From Trujillonella humicola (GTDB lineage: Bacteria > Actinomycetota > Actinomycetes > Mycobacteriales > Geodermatophilaceae): a stretch of DNA of 64,000 nt. Both the position numbers and the translations under genes were made by a program. The stretch is taken from positions 62,001-126,000 of the forward strand of contig NZ_JBJNRJ010000006.1 in assembly GCF_046233715.1 (NCBI RefSeq), read 5' to 3'. This document shows positions 8,285 through 16,439 of this stretch, one piece after another (within the stretch, counting starts at the first letter, position 1; every line of letters starts with the position of its first letter). Below the pieces are notes generated by a model. The model was not told where the DNA came from. It saw only the letters and a program-made list of their open reading frames with translations, and did no database searches.

Positions 8285-9690
8285 GCTCGGCCGTCCTCGT
8301 AGTGGTCGCTGTTCGCCGGGCCGACGATGTTCTCCGCCTCGTGCCCCGGCACGGGCTTCGGAACGGCGCGGAAGGAGCCGGTGTCGACCGAGTCGAAGGT
8401 GGAGTGCAGGTCGAGCTCGGCCTCGACGACGCGGGCCAGCCGGCGCACGCCCTCGCGAATCTGGTCGGGCTCGGGGTAGCAGTAGGACAGCCGCATGTAC
8501 TCGCGCCCGCTCCCGTCGGCGTAGAAGCCGATGCCGGGCACGTAGGCGACGTGCGCGTTGACCGCGCGCGGCTGCATGAGCTTGCTGTCCAGCCCGTTCG
8601 GCAGCTTGAGCCACACGTAGAAGCCGCCGTCCGGGCGGGTCCAGGTGGTCCCCCGCGGCATGAGCGCGGCGAGGGACTCCAGCGTGGCGTCGCGCCGCTC
8701 GCGGTAGAGCTCGGTGAACAGCTTGATCTGCTCGCGCCAGGGCTGGGTGTCGAGGTACCGGGCCACCGCGTACTGGGTGAGCGAGGGCGGGCAGAGCACC
8801 TGCGCCTCGGTGGCCAGCACGAGCTTCTCGCGGACGGCGAGCGGCGCCAGCACCCAGCCGACCCGCAGGCCGGGCGAGAACGTCTTGCTGAACGAGCCGA
8901 GGTAGACGACGCGGCGGGCGTCGCGCGCCCGCAGCGCCCGCATCGGCTCCCGGTCGAAGCCGAGCAGCCCGTAGGGGTTGTCCTCGATGATCAGCAGGTC
9001 GTAGCGGTCGGCGATGTCCATGATCGCCTCGCGGCGCGGCTCGGAGAGCGTCACGCCGGCCGGGTTGTGGTAGTTCGGCACCGTGTAGAGGAACTTCACC
9101 CGGTCGCCGTTCGCGCGGCACGCCAGCAGCGCCTGCTCCAGCGCCTCGGGGATCAGGCCGTCGTCGTCCATCGGGACGTGCCGCACGCGGGCCTGGGCCG
9201 CCTGGAAGACGCCGAGCGCGCCCACGTACGACGGGCCCTCGGCGAGGACGACGTCGCCGGGGTCGCAGAAGACCCGGGTCACCAGGTCCAGCCCCTGCTG
9301 CGAGCCGACGGTCACCACGACCTCGCTGGGCGAGGCGTCGGTGATGCCCTCGAGCGCCATCACGTCGCAGATCCGCTCGCGCAGCCGCGGGTCGCCCTGG
9401 CCGGAGCCGTACTGCAGCGTCTGCGCACCCATGCCGCTGACCAGGTCGCCGATCATGGAGCCGACGGCGTCGAGCGGCAGCGCGGTCACGGCGGGCATGC
9501 CGCCGGCCAGCGAGACCACCTCGGGCCGGCTGACCACGGAGAACAGCGCGCGGATCTCCGAGGTCTTCATGCCGTGGGTGCGTGCTGCGTACCGGTCGGC
9601 CAGGGGGTCCAGCCGCGGGTGGCGCGGGGTGATGTGCGAGTGCGCGTTCGCGCCGGGGCCCGGGGGCACACCGGGCGGGAGAGTGGCCAC
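8281..9690 (-). CDS. PLP-dependent class I/II aminotransferase
   Basis: This fold-type I aminotransferase resembles 2-aminoadipate/LysN-like enzymes. It has 469 residues from a GTG start (VATLPPGVPPGPGANAHSH). ALFSVVSRPEVVSLAGGMPA is the usual N-terminal substrate loop. VVTVGSQQGLDLVTR, VPNYHNPAGVTLSEPRR and IIEDNPYGLLGF follow. SFSKTFSPGLRVGWVLAP carries the PLP lysine. The start is uncertain: MKTSEIRALF, about 40 residues later, is an alternative. Coupling to the ligase-like gene suggests both act on the same amino acid or dipeptide. The substrate is unknown. Confidence 0.85.
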   Translation of the reverse strand: MATLPPGVPPGPGANAHSHITPRHPRLDPLADRYAARTHGMKTSEIRALFSVVSRPEVVSLAGGMPAVTALPLDAVGSMIGDLVSGMGAQTLQYGSGQGDPRLRERICDVMALEGITDASPSEVVVTVGSQQGLDLVTRVFCDPGDVVLAEGPSYVGALGVFQAAQARVRHVPMDDDGLIPEALEQALLACRANGDRVKFLYTVPNYHNPAGVTLSEPRREAIMDIADRYDLLIIEDNPYGLLGFDREPMRALRARDARRVVYLGSFSKTFSPGLRVGWVLAPLAVREKLVLATEAQVLCPPSLTQYAVARYLDTQPWREQIKLFTELYRERRDATLESLAALMPRGTTWTRPDGGFYVWLKLPNGLDSKLMQPRAVNAHVAYVPGIGFYADGSGREYMRLSYCYPEPDQIREGVRRLARVVEAELDLHSTFDSVDTGSFRAVPKPVPGHEAENIVGPANSDHYEDGRA

Positions 9691-9856
9691 CCGTCGAGTG
9701 TAGGGACGTCGCCCGGGCGCGTTGACCGGACACGGCAGATGTGACGGACGGGTCCTGCGACCTCGCGGTCCTCCGGACCGCACCGCGACCAGCCCCTGCG
9801 ACCGGTGCACCCCAGCGGAGTGCCGTCCACGATCGGGACCGACCCCTCCGGTCCTC

Positions 9857-10999
9857 CTACACCTTCTGGGGCAGCACGAAGGTGCCGGTGGGCGGATCGG
9901 CCTCGGCCGGGAGGAAGAGCCGCTGGACGGCGGCGAGGACGGCGGAGGCCACCGTGCCGCGCAGGCGGGCGTCGAGCAGCAGCAGCCGGTCGACCGGGTG
10001 GGAGAGGTAGCCGCAGTCCAGCCGGACGGCCGGCATCCGGGTCATCCGCAGCAGGTCCCACGTCTTCGGGTAGCCGCCGAGGTCGAGCAGCCCCGTGCGG
10101 GCCACGACCTCCCGCCGGACCAAATGGGCGAACTGCTCGCCGACCGTGGAGGAGGCGCCGGAGCCCGTGCCGTAGTAGTAGCTGGCCACCCCCCGGGCGT
10201 GCTCCGAGCCGTGGGCGTCCATGTGCAGCGAGAGGAAGAGGTCGGCGCGGGCGTCATTGGCGAACGCGGTCCGCTCGGCCGCGGTGGGGTTCTGGCCGCG
10301 GCCGCGGGTGAGGTACACGCGGGCGCCGGCGGCGGCCAGCCGGCCCTCGATCCGGGAGGCGAGGTCGAGGACCAGGTCGGCCTCGGTGGTCTCCCCCGCG
10401 GTGAACCCGGTCTCCCCGCCGCCGTGCCCGGGGTCGACGACGATGACGCGGCCGATGAGGTGCGGGCCGCTCTCGACCATGGAGGCGCTCTGCCGGAGCA
10501 GCTGCGGGCGGCCGCCGGTGACCTTGCGGCCGAGCTGCCGCAGCGCGCGCAGGGTGGCCGGCCCGCAGGTCCCGTCGGCGGTGAGCCCGTAGTCGCGCTG
10601 GAACGCGCGCAGTCCCGCCTCGGTCTCCGGTCCCAGGATGCCGTCGGCGCGGCCGGCGTCGTACCCCAGCTCGAGGAGGCGCTCCTGCAGGTTGGTGACG
10701 TCGTCGCCGCGGATGGGGCGCTCGGGATCGTGGTGCAGCAGCCGGTCGCCGAGCGACCAGCGCGCCTCCGACAGCGCCCGGTAGGTCTCCTCGCCGACGT
10801 GTCCGTCGACGCTCAGCCCGCGGACCTGCTGGAAGTGGCGGACCGCCAGCTCGGTCGCCTCGTCGTACACCGCGTCGCCGCCGTCGTCCGGGGTGAGCGG
10901 CTGCAGCAGCTCGAGGCTGCGCAGCGCGGCCCGGACGTCGGCCACGGCGGGGCCACGGTCCCCGGGGCGCAGGGGGAAGGTGCCGTCGTTGCTCGCCAT
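9857..10999 (-). CDS. cwlM: CwlM-type N-acetylmuramoyl-L-alanine amidase-fold protein
   Basis: In mycobacteria CwlM is an amidase-fold protein that, when phosphorylated by PknB, stimulates MurA. This 380-residue protein has two N-terminal peptidoglycan-binding modules (GDRGPAVADVRAALRSLEL; DDVTNLQERLLELGYDAGRADGILG), then an amidase-3 domain with VIVVDPGHGGGETG and LFLSLHMDAHGSEHARGVASYYYG. Where active amidases have a catalytic Glu before Gly-Phe/Tyr, this reads AVRLDCGYLSHP. No signal peptide is seen, which fits a cytoplasmic regulator. The ATG at 10999 (MASNDGTFPLRPG) was chosen over an upstream in-frame start. Confidence 0.88.
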   Translation of the reverse strand: MASNDGTFPLRPGDRGPAVADVRAALRSLELLQPLTPDDGGDAVYDEATELAVRHFQQVRGLSVDGHVGEETYRALSEARWSLGDRLLHHDPERPIRGDDVTNLQERLLELGYDAGRADGILGPETEAGLRAFQRDYGLTADGTCGPATLRALRQLGRKVTGGRPQLLRQSASMVESGPHLIGRVIVVDPGHGGGETGFTAGETTEADLVLDLASRIEGRLAAAGARVYLTRGRGQNPTAAERTAFANDARADLFLSLHMDAHGSEHARGVASYYYGTGSGASSTVGEQFAHLVRREVVARTGLLDLGGYPKTWDLLRMTRMPAVRLDCGYLSHPVDRLLLLDARLRGTVASAVLAAVQRLFLPAEADPPTGTFVLPQKV

Positions 11000-11121
11000 C
11001 GTCCGCCGATTGTCGTCCTCGCCGCCGGTGGCGGCCCGTCGGGGGTGCGCCGGGCGCACCCGGACGCGCCGGGGCCCACCCGGCCGGGTGGCCGGGTGGG
11101 CCCCGAGGTCACGCCCTGCGC

Positions 11122-11180
11122 CCGGCCCCGCTGCAGCGCCCCCCGCGAGTGCGCGAGCGGTGGGGGGCAGCGGGGTCCTT
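11122..11180. terminator. stop-abutting stem-loop repeat, copy 2 (after trxA)
   Basis: The arms GGCCCCGCTGC (11124-11134) and GCAGCGGGGTCC (11167-11178) flank an inner CCCCCCGCGAGTGCGCGAG stem. On the minus strand it begins AAGGACCCC two bases after the trxA stop codon. It is the same family and geometry as the copy at 7226. Confidence 0.75.
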
Positions 11181-11182
11181 CG

Positions 11183-11509
11183 TCAGATGTAGTCGGACAG
11201 GTCCGACAGGATGGCGCCCTTGGGCTTGGCGCCGATGATGCTCTTGACCGGCTTGCCGCCCTGGAACACGGTCATCGTCGGGATGGACATGACCTGGTAG
11301 TCGCGGGCGATCTGCGGGTTCTCGTCGATGTTCAGCTTGGCGATCGTGAGCTTGTCGCCGTGCTCGGCGGCGATCTCCTCGAGCACCGGGGCGACCATCT
11401 TGCACGGCCCGCACCACTCCGCCCAGAAGTCGACGAGGACGGGCTTGTCGCTGCCCAGGACGTCGTCGGCGAAGCTCGCGTCGGTCACCGTCACGGTGTT
11501 GCCTGCCAT
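11183..11509 (-). CDS. trxA: thioredoxin
   Basis: Thioredoxin is a small dithiol reductant recycled by thioredoxin reductase. It has 108 residues from the ATG at 11509 (MAGNTVTVTDASF), which has AGGGAG upstream. The active site is VDFWAEWCGPCKMVAPVLEEIA, with the canonical WCGPC. The cis-proline motif is VMSIPTMTVFQGGKPV. It lies downstream of trxB on the same strand, separated by a repeat-type terminator and its own leader with an inverted repeat. Confidence 0.97.
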   Translation of the reverse strand: MAGNTVTVTDASFADDVLGSDKPVLVDFWAEWCGPCKMVAPVLEEIAAEHGDKLTIAKLNIDENPQIARDYQVMSIPTMTVFQGGKPVKSIIGAKPKGAILSDLSDYI

Positions 11510-11539
11510 GGTCGTTCTCCCTGTTCGATCGCTCGGAGT

Positions 11540-11560
11540 CGCTGGTCGGTCCAACCAGCG
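11540..11560 (-). promoter_or_regulatory. inverted repeat in the trxA leader
   Basis: CGCTGGT (11540-11546) and ACCAGCG (11554-11560) form a perfect 7-bp inverted repeat with a 7-base spacer, 31-51 bases upstream of the trxA ATG. It could be an operator or an RNA hairpin. No regulator can be named from the sequence. Confidence 0.4.
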
Positions 11561-11585
11561 CAGTGGTGCGTGTATGCCCGTTCCC

Positions 11586-11643
11586 GGCCCCTCGCAGGGG
11601 CCCGCCGCGAGCTCGCGAGCGGTGGGGGGGCGGAGGGGTCCTT
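11586..11643. terminator. stop-abutting stem-loop repeat, copy 3 (trxB/trxA gap)
   Basis: GGCCCCTCGCAGGGG starts an outer arm paired with CGGAGGGGTCC (about 11631-11641), around the inner CCCGCCGCGAGCTCGCGAG stem. The last bases of the repeat form part of the trxB TAA stop. It is nearly identical in its inner half to the copy at 7226. Confidence 0.72.
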
Positions 11644-12658
11644 ACCGCTCGTCGAAGGTCTCGGCGAGCCAGCGCTCGGCGTCGATCGCGGCGGCGGCGC
11701 CGGTGCCGGCCGAGGTGATGGCCTGGCGGTAGATGTGGTCGACGACGTCGCCGCAGGCGAACACGCCGTCGATGTTGGTGCGGGTGGTCGGGTGCTCGAC
11801 CTGCACGTAGCCCTCGTCGTCCAGCTTCAGCTGGCCGGCGAACAACTCGCTGCGCGGGTCGTGGCCGATGGCCACGAACATCCCGGCGACGGGGAGCTCC
11901 TCGGTGTCCCCGCTGCGGACGTCGGTCAGCTGCACGGCGGCGACGGTGTCCCCGCCGAGCACGTCGGTGACCTGCTTGCCCAGCGCCCAGCGGATCTTCT
12001 CGTTGTCCTGCGCCCGCTTCTGCATGATCTTCGACGCGCGCAGCTCCTCCCGCCGGTGGACGACGGTCACGCTCTTGGCGAAGCGGGTGAGGAAGGTGGC
12101 CTCCTCCATCGCCGAGTCCCCGCCGCCCACGACGACGATGTCCTGGTCGCGGAAGAAGAAGCCGTCGCAGGTGGCGCAGGCCGACACCCCGCGGCCCAGC
12201 AGGCGGGCCTCGTTGTCCAGGCCCAGGTACCGGTACTTGGATCCGGTGGCGACGATGACCGCGTGCGCCCGGTACTCCTGGTCGCCGACCTGGACCAGCT
12301 TCGGGGAGGCGGTGAGGTCGACGCGGGTCACGTCGCGGGCGACGAGCTCGGCGCCGAAGCGCTCGGCCTGGGTGCGCATGTCGTCCATCAGCTGCGGGCC
12401 CTGCACGCCCTCGGCGAAGCCGGGGAAGTTCTCCACCTCGGTGGTGGTCATCAGGGCACCGCCGAACTGCGACCCCTCGAAGACCAGCGGGTGCAGGTTG
12501 GCCCGGGCCGCGTAGATCGCCGCGGTGTACCCGGCCGGTCCCGATCCGATGATGATCAGGTCGCGGACACCGTCGTGCTCCGCGGGCGGGATGGCCGGGT
12601 TCTCGACCTCCGCTCCGGTGACGGCGGGGCCGGGGGTGGGCTGGTGGTCGTTCGTCAC
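11642..12658 (-). CDS. trxB: thioredoxin-disulfide reductase
   Basis: This FAD enzyme transfers NADPH electrons to thioredoxin. It has about 338 residues from a GTG start (VTNDHQPTPGP), giving a short N-terminal extension before the FAD loop LIIIGSGPAGYTAAIYAARA. The redox-active CATC is in GVSACATCDGFFFRDQD. The NADPH-binding loop is VVVGGGDSAMEEATFL. The end contains GVFACGDVVDHIYRQAITSAGTGAAAAIDAERWL. It is adjacent to trxA. No sigM or anti-sigma gene lies upstream, unlike the mycobacterial and Streptomyces order. Confidence 0.95.
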   Translation of the reverse strand: MTNDHQPTPGPAVTGAEVENPAIPPAEHDGVRDLIIIGSGPAGYTAAIYAARANLHPLVFEGSQFGGALMTTTEVENFPGFAEGVQGPQLMDDMRTQAERFGAELVARDVTRVDLTASPKLVQVGDQEYRAHAVIVATGSKYRYLGLDNEARLLGRGVSACATCDGFFFRDQDIVVVGGGDSAMEEATFLTRFAKSVTVVHRREELRASKIMQKRAQDNEKIRWALGKQVTDVLGGDTVAAVQLTDVRSGDTEELPVAGMFVAIGHDPRSELFAGQLKLDDEGYVQVEHPTTRTNIDGVFACGDVVDHIYRQAITSAGTGAAAAIDAERWLAETFDER

Positions 12659-12708
12659 GGGCGGCACAACGGCAGATGGTAGGGGGGCATTCCCCCGCGG
12701 TCGTCCCC

Positions 12709-14364
12709 TCAGCCCGCGGGGCGGAGGGCGACCTCGGCGATGTCGGCGGAGAACCCGCCGTCGGCCGGGGTCAGCGAGGTCACCCACACCAGGAGGTACC
12801 GCGTGGTGACCGCCTCGTCGAAGGCCAGGTCCGTCGTGCCGTCGATCGTGCCGGAGGCCGCGACCTGCCACTCGGCGAGGCCGGTGTCGGGACCGCCACC
12901 GACCCGCACCTCCGCGGTCATCCCCGGGGTGGTCGTGGTGACCGTGACGGCGGCGAGCGCCTGGTCCTCACCGAGGTCGTAGACGATGCCCATGCCGTCC
13001 TTGAGCCCACCGAAGGCGGCCGAGCCGCGGTAGGTGACGGTCGACCACGCGGTGGCGGGGTCGCCGTCGAAGGACAGCGGGACGTCGTCGGGGTTCTCCG
13101 GCTGCCCGTCGCCCTGCGGGTCGAACAGCGTGCCGGAGACGATGGTCGGCGCCGGGACGTCGCCGGGCGGCGGGGGCTCCTCCTCCGCGGGCTCCGCGGG
13201 GGCGGAGGTCGCCGGCGGGGCGGAACTGCCCGGCCGGTCGACGGAGTCGGCGACCGAGAGCACGTTGGTCCCGAACCACCAGGCCAGCAGGACGACGATC
13301 GCCAGCGCGAGCAGCGGCAGACCGACCACGACGAGCCGGCGCCGGGAAGGCCGGTCCTCCCCGGCGGCGTCGTCGTCCCCGACGTCGTCGCGCAGGTCGT
13401 CCTCGTCCTCGTCGAAGGCGGCGTCGAGGCGCAGGTGCTCGTCCCCGTACGGGGGGACCGGCGGCAGCGCACCGCGGGTGCCGCCGTACCGGGTGTCGTC
13501 GTCCCGGGTGCCGTCGTCCCGGTCGTCGTCGTACCGGGTGCCGTCGTACCCGTCGTACCCGTCGTCGTCGCGGCGCTCCCGGAGCCGGCGCAGCCAGCCG
13601 CTGTCGCTCTCCTCGGGCTCGCGGACCAGGTGGGCCGTCTGGCTGGGCCGCGGCGGCTGCGCGAGCAGGGCGGCCATGGCCGCGGCGCTGGACAGGCCGG
13701 CGCCGGGCTCGGTGGAGCGGGTGCGGCGGACCAGCGCCGCGAGGTCGGGCTGCGGGATGACGGGGGGCGGCGAGGGCCGGCCGTCGGGGCCGGGCCGACC
13801 GGCCTGCCGCCCGGTGAGGCAGAACTCGAGCAGCGCCCCGAGCGCCGCGATGTCGCCCTCCATGCTCCCGGAGGCCGCGGGGACGGCGCGCAGCCCGACG
13901 AGGCCGTTGGGGCGCAGCACGACCGTGTCGGGGGTGATGCCGCCGACGGCCAGGCCCACCCGGTGCGCCTCGGCCACGCCCTCGGCCAGCCGGCGCAGGA
14001 CCGTCCGCGCCTCCCGCTCGGGCACGGGACCGTCGGCGAGCCGCTCGGCGAGCGTCCTGCCCTCGATCCACTCGTTGACGACGTAGGCGGCGCTGCCGGA
14101 CCCCTCGCCGGCTCCGCTGCCCTCCGCGGCGTCGTACACCATGGCCAGCGCGGGTGTGGCCAGCCCGCCGGCGGTCAGGGCCCGACCGATCCAGGCGCGC
14201 GCCGGCGGGCCGCCGGGGGTGTGCACGCGGATGGCGACGTCGCGGTTGAGCACCCGGTCGCGGGCGCGCCAGCACCGGATGACACCGGTCGGCGTGGACT
14301 CCTCCGGGCCGATCTCGTCGAGCGGCCGGTAACGGTCGGGCAGGCCGGTGATGGTGGACGTCAA
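12709..14364 (-). CDS. MurJ-associated transmembrane pseudokinase
   Basis: In mycobacteria the C-terminal half of MviN/MurJ is a PknB-phosphorylated pseudokinase that recruits FhaA; here the equivalent is a separate 551-residue protein next to murJ. Residues 1 to about 250 are kinase-like, but the VAIK lysine reads VAIRVHT, the HRD loop reads GGITPDTVVL and no DFG is present. A linker rich in Asp/Gly/Tyr repeats follows, then a membrane helix (LVVVGLPLLALAIVVLLAWWF). The extracytoplasmic domain looks like a discoidin/carbohydrate-binding sandwich (GDPATAWSTVTYRG). The TTG at 14364 has GAGGGGG upstream; a GTG at 14385 is an alternative start. Confidence 0.82.
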   Translation of the reverse strand: MTSTITGLPDRYRPLDEIGPEESTPTGVIRCWRARDRVLNRDVAIRVHTPGGPPARAWIGRALTAGGLATPALAMVYDAAEGSGAGEGSGSAAYVVNEWIEGRTLAERLADGPVPEREARTVLRRLAEGVAEAHRVGLAVGGITPDTVVLRPNGLVGLRAVPAASGSMEGDIAALGALLEFCLTGRQAGRPGPDGRPSPPPVIPQPDLAALVRRTRSTEPGAGLSSAAAMAALLAQPPRPSQTAHLVREPEESDSGWLRRLRERRDDDGYDGYDGTRYDDDRDDGTRDDDTRYGGTRGALPPVPPYGDEHLRLDAAFDEDEDDLRDDVGDDDAAGEDRPSRRRLVVVGLPLLALAIVVLLAWWFGTNVLSVADSVDRPGSSAPPATSAPAEPAEEEPPPPGDVPAPTIVSGTLFDPQGDGQPENPDDVPLSFDGDPATAWSTVTYRGSAAFGGLKDGMGIVYDLGEDQALAAVTVTTTTPGMTAEVRVGGGPDTGLAEWQVAASGTIDGTTDLAFDEAVTTRYLLVWVTSLTPADGGFSADIAEVALRPAG

Positions 14365-14441
14365 CGCCGCAGCCCCCTCGTCCACTCGTCGTCCGCGGTG
14401 CGCCCGCCCCGCAGCGGGAGTCGCGTCCGGCGGCTCGCCGG

Positions 14442-16439
14442 TCACCTGCGCCCGCGGCGGGCCAGGACCGCCGAGAGCGGCCCCGTCACCTCGGGTACCC
14501 GGGCGAGCAGCATGCCGCCGACGGCTGCGACTCCGATGACCACGGTACCCACGAGCAGGGTGCCGAGCGAACCCGCCACCGAGGTCCCGAGCACACTCCG
14601 AGACCCGATCGTGACGAGCGACCCGAGGAGCGCGGCCGCCAGCGAGGCGGCCGTCACGCGCAGCACCGGGCCGAGGGTCGACCGGGTGTCCAGCGTCCCC
14701 AGGCGGCGGGTGAGCGCGACGTGCCCGAGGACCCAGCCGGCCACGTAGGTGATGCTCGTGACGAGCATCAGCCCGGCGACGACGTGCTCGGGGCCGACGA
14801 CGGCCGGGACGGCGAGGAGCAGCGGCACGCGGACGGCGACCATGCCCACCTGGATCAGCGTCGGTGTCCGGGCGTCCTTCATCGCGTAGAAGACCCGCAG
14901 CTGCAGCAGGGTCACCGCCATGGGCAGGAGCCCGAAGGCCCCGAGGGCCAGGGCGACCCCGATCGCGTGGGCCTCCTCGACGCTGGTGTTGCCGCGGGCG
15001 AAGGCGACCGTCGCCAGCGGCGGGCCGAGCACGACCAGTGCCGCGGTCACCGGGAGCAGGCCGAGTGCGGACAGACGCGTGCCCAGGGAGAGGTCGGAGA
15101 CGACGCCGGCGACGTCCGAACGGGCGGCGGCGCGGCTCATCCGCGGCACCAGCGCCGTGAGCAGGGCGACGCCGATGATCCCGTAGGGCATCTGGAACAG
15201 CAGGCTGGCGATCGCGAAGGCGCTGGACCCCAGGCCGCCCTCGCGGCCGGCCTGGTTGGCGATCCGGGTGGCGACGGCGACGCCGATCGCGCTGACCGCG
15301 GAGTAGGCGACCACCCACAGGCCGAGGGAACCGGCCTCCCGCAGCCCGGTCTGCCGCACACCCCAGCGCGGTCGCAGCGGCACCCCGACCCGGGGCAGCA
15401 GCGGCAGCAGGATCAGGGCCTGCACGGCGATGCCCAGGGTGGTGCCGACACCCAGCAGCCACACGAGGCCCGGGCTGATGCTCCCCGGGGTCAGCTCGCC
15501 GTCGGCGACGGCCATGAAGACCACACCCGTCGCGATGACCACCACGTTGTTGAGCACCGGCGCCCACGCCGGCGGGCCGAAGACGCCGCGGGAGTTCAGC
15601 ACCGCCTGAGCCAGGGCCCCGACGCCGTAGAAGACGACCTCCAGCAGCAGGAGGCGGGCCAGCCAGTTGGCCAGCCGGACCTGGTCGGGGTCGCCGGAGA
15701 TGCCGTAGAGCCGGGTGAGCAGGGGTGCGGCGAGGACGGCGAGGGCGGTCACCACCACCAGCCCGGCGATGGCGACGGTGGACAGCCGCTGCACGTAGCC
15801 GACGCCGCCGTCCCGGTCGCGTTCCTGGGCGTGCACGAACAGCGGCACGATCACCGAGGTCAGGACGCCGCCGAGCAGCAGCTCGTAGACGATGTTGGGC
15901 AGCGTGTTCGCGGTGTTGTACGCGTCGTTGACCAGGCCGACGCCGAGCGCCGCGGCCAGCACCATCGTGCGCAGCAGGCCCGTCACGCGCGACACCAGGG
16001 TGGCCACGGCCATCGTGCCGGCGGCCCGCAGGATCCCGCGGCTGGCGCCGGGGGCGCCCTCGCGGGCCGAGGCCTCCTCGTCGGTCTCGTCGACCCGCTG
16101 CGGCACCGCCGGCAGGACCGGGATGAGCTGGGTGTCGTCGGGTCCGGGGACGAAGCGGGGGCGCGGCGGGGGCACCGGGGGCAGCGGACGGTCGGACCGG
16201 ACCGCGCGGTCACGGCGCACGGCGGGCGGCGGCACCGGCCGCAGCGGCGCGACCGGCGGCCGCATGCCGGTGCCGTCGGCCGGGTCGGGCACCACCGGGT
16301 AGGGCGGCGGGGGCAGCGGCGTGGCCGGCGGGCGCGACCGCGGCGGCTCGGCGTCGCGCTCGGCCCGCCGCGGGGCGGCGGGCGGAACGGGCGGCAGGGG
16401 CAGCCGGTCGCGCTCGCCGACCGGGCGCTCGTTGCTCAC
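14442..16439 (-). CDS. murJ: lipid II flippase MurJ (MviN)
   Basis: MurJ flips lipid II across the membrane for peptidoglycan synthesis. It has 665 residues from a GTG that overlaps the preceding gene's stop. About 130 N-terminal residues are cytoplasmic and rich in Pro/Arg. The transporter core then begins (GTMAVATLVSRVTGLLRTMVLAAALG, NDAYNTANTLPNIVYELLLGGVL), with about 14 hydrophobic segments in all. FYAMKDARTPTLIQ is a typical late motif. It ends soon after the last helices, without the pseudokinase domain carried by the mycobacterial protein, which here is the next gene downstream. Confidence 0.93.
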   Translation of the reverse strand: MSNERPVGERDRLPLPPVPPAAPRRAERDAEPPRSRPPATPLPPPPYPVVPDPADGTGMRPPVAPLRPVPPPAVRRDRAVRSDRPLPPVPPPRPRFVPGPDDTQLIPVLPAVPQRVDETDEEASAREGAPGASRGILRAAGTMAVATLVSRVTGLLRTMVLAAALGVGLVNDAYNTANTLPNIVYELLLGGVLTSVIVPLFVHAQERDRDGGVGYVQRLSTVAIAGLVVVTALAVLAAPLLTRLYGISGDPDQVRLANWLARLLLLEVVFYGVGALAQAVLNSRGVFGPPAWAPVLNNVVVIATGVVFMAVADGELTPGSISPGLVWLLGVGTTLGIAVQALILLPLLPRVGVPLRPRWGVRQTGLREAGSLGLWVVAYSAVSAIGVAVATRIANQAGREGGLGSSAFAIASLLFQMPYGIIGVALLTALVPRMSRAAARSDVAGVVSDLSLGTRLSALGLLPVTAALVVLGPPLATVAFARGNTSVEEAHAIGVALALGAFGLLPMAVTLLQLRVFYAMKDARTPTLIQVGMVAVRVPLLLAVPAVVGPEHVVAGLMLVTSITYVAGWVLGHVALTRRLGTLDTRSTLGPVLRVTAASLAAALLGSLVTIGSRSVLGTSVAGSLGTLLVGTVVIGVAAVGGMLLARVPEVTGPLSAVLARRGRR

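Noticed and set aside
9722..12682. 986-codon plus-strand frame opposite cwlM, trxA and trxB
   Set aside because: All three minus-strand genes have intact motifs; this frame arises from high GC third positions.
13034..14086. 350-codon plus-strand frame opposite the pseudokinase
   Set aside because: It is Ser/Arg-rich and mirrors the Asp-rich repeat region.
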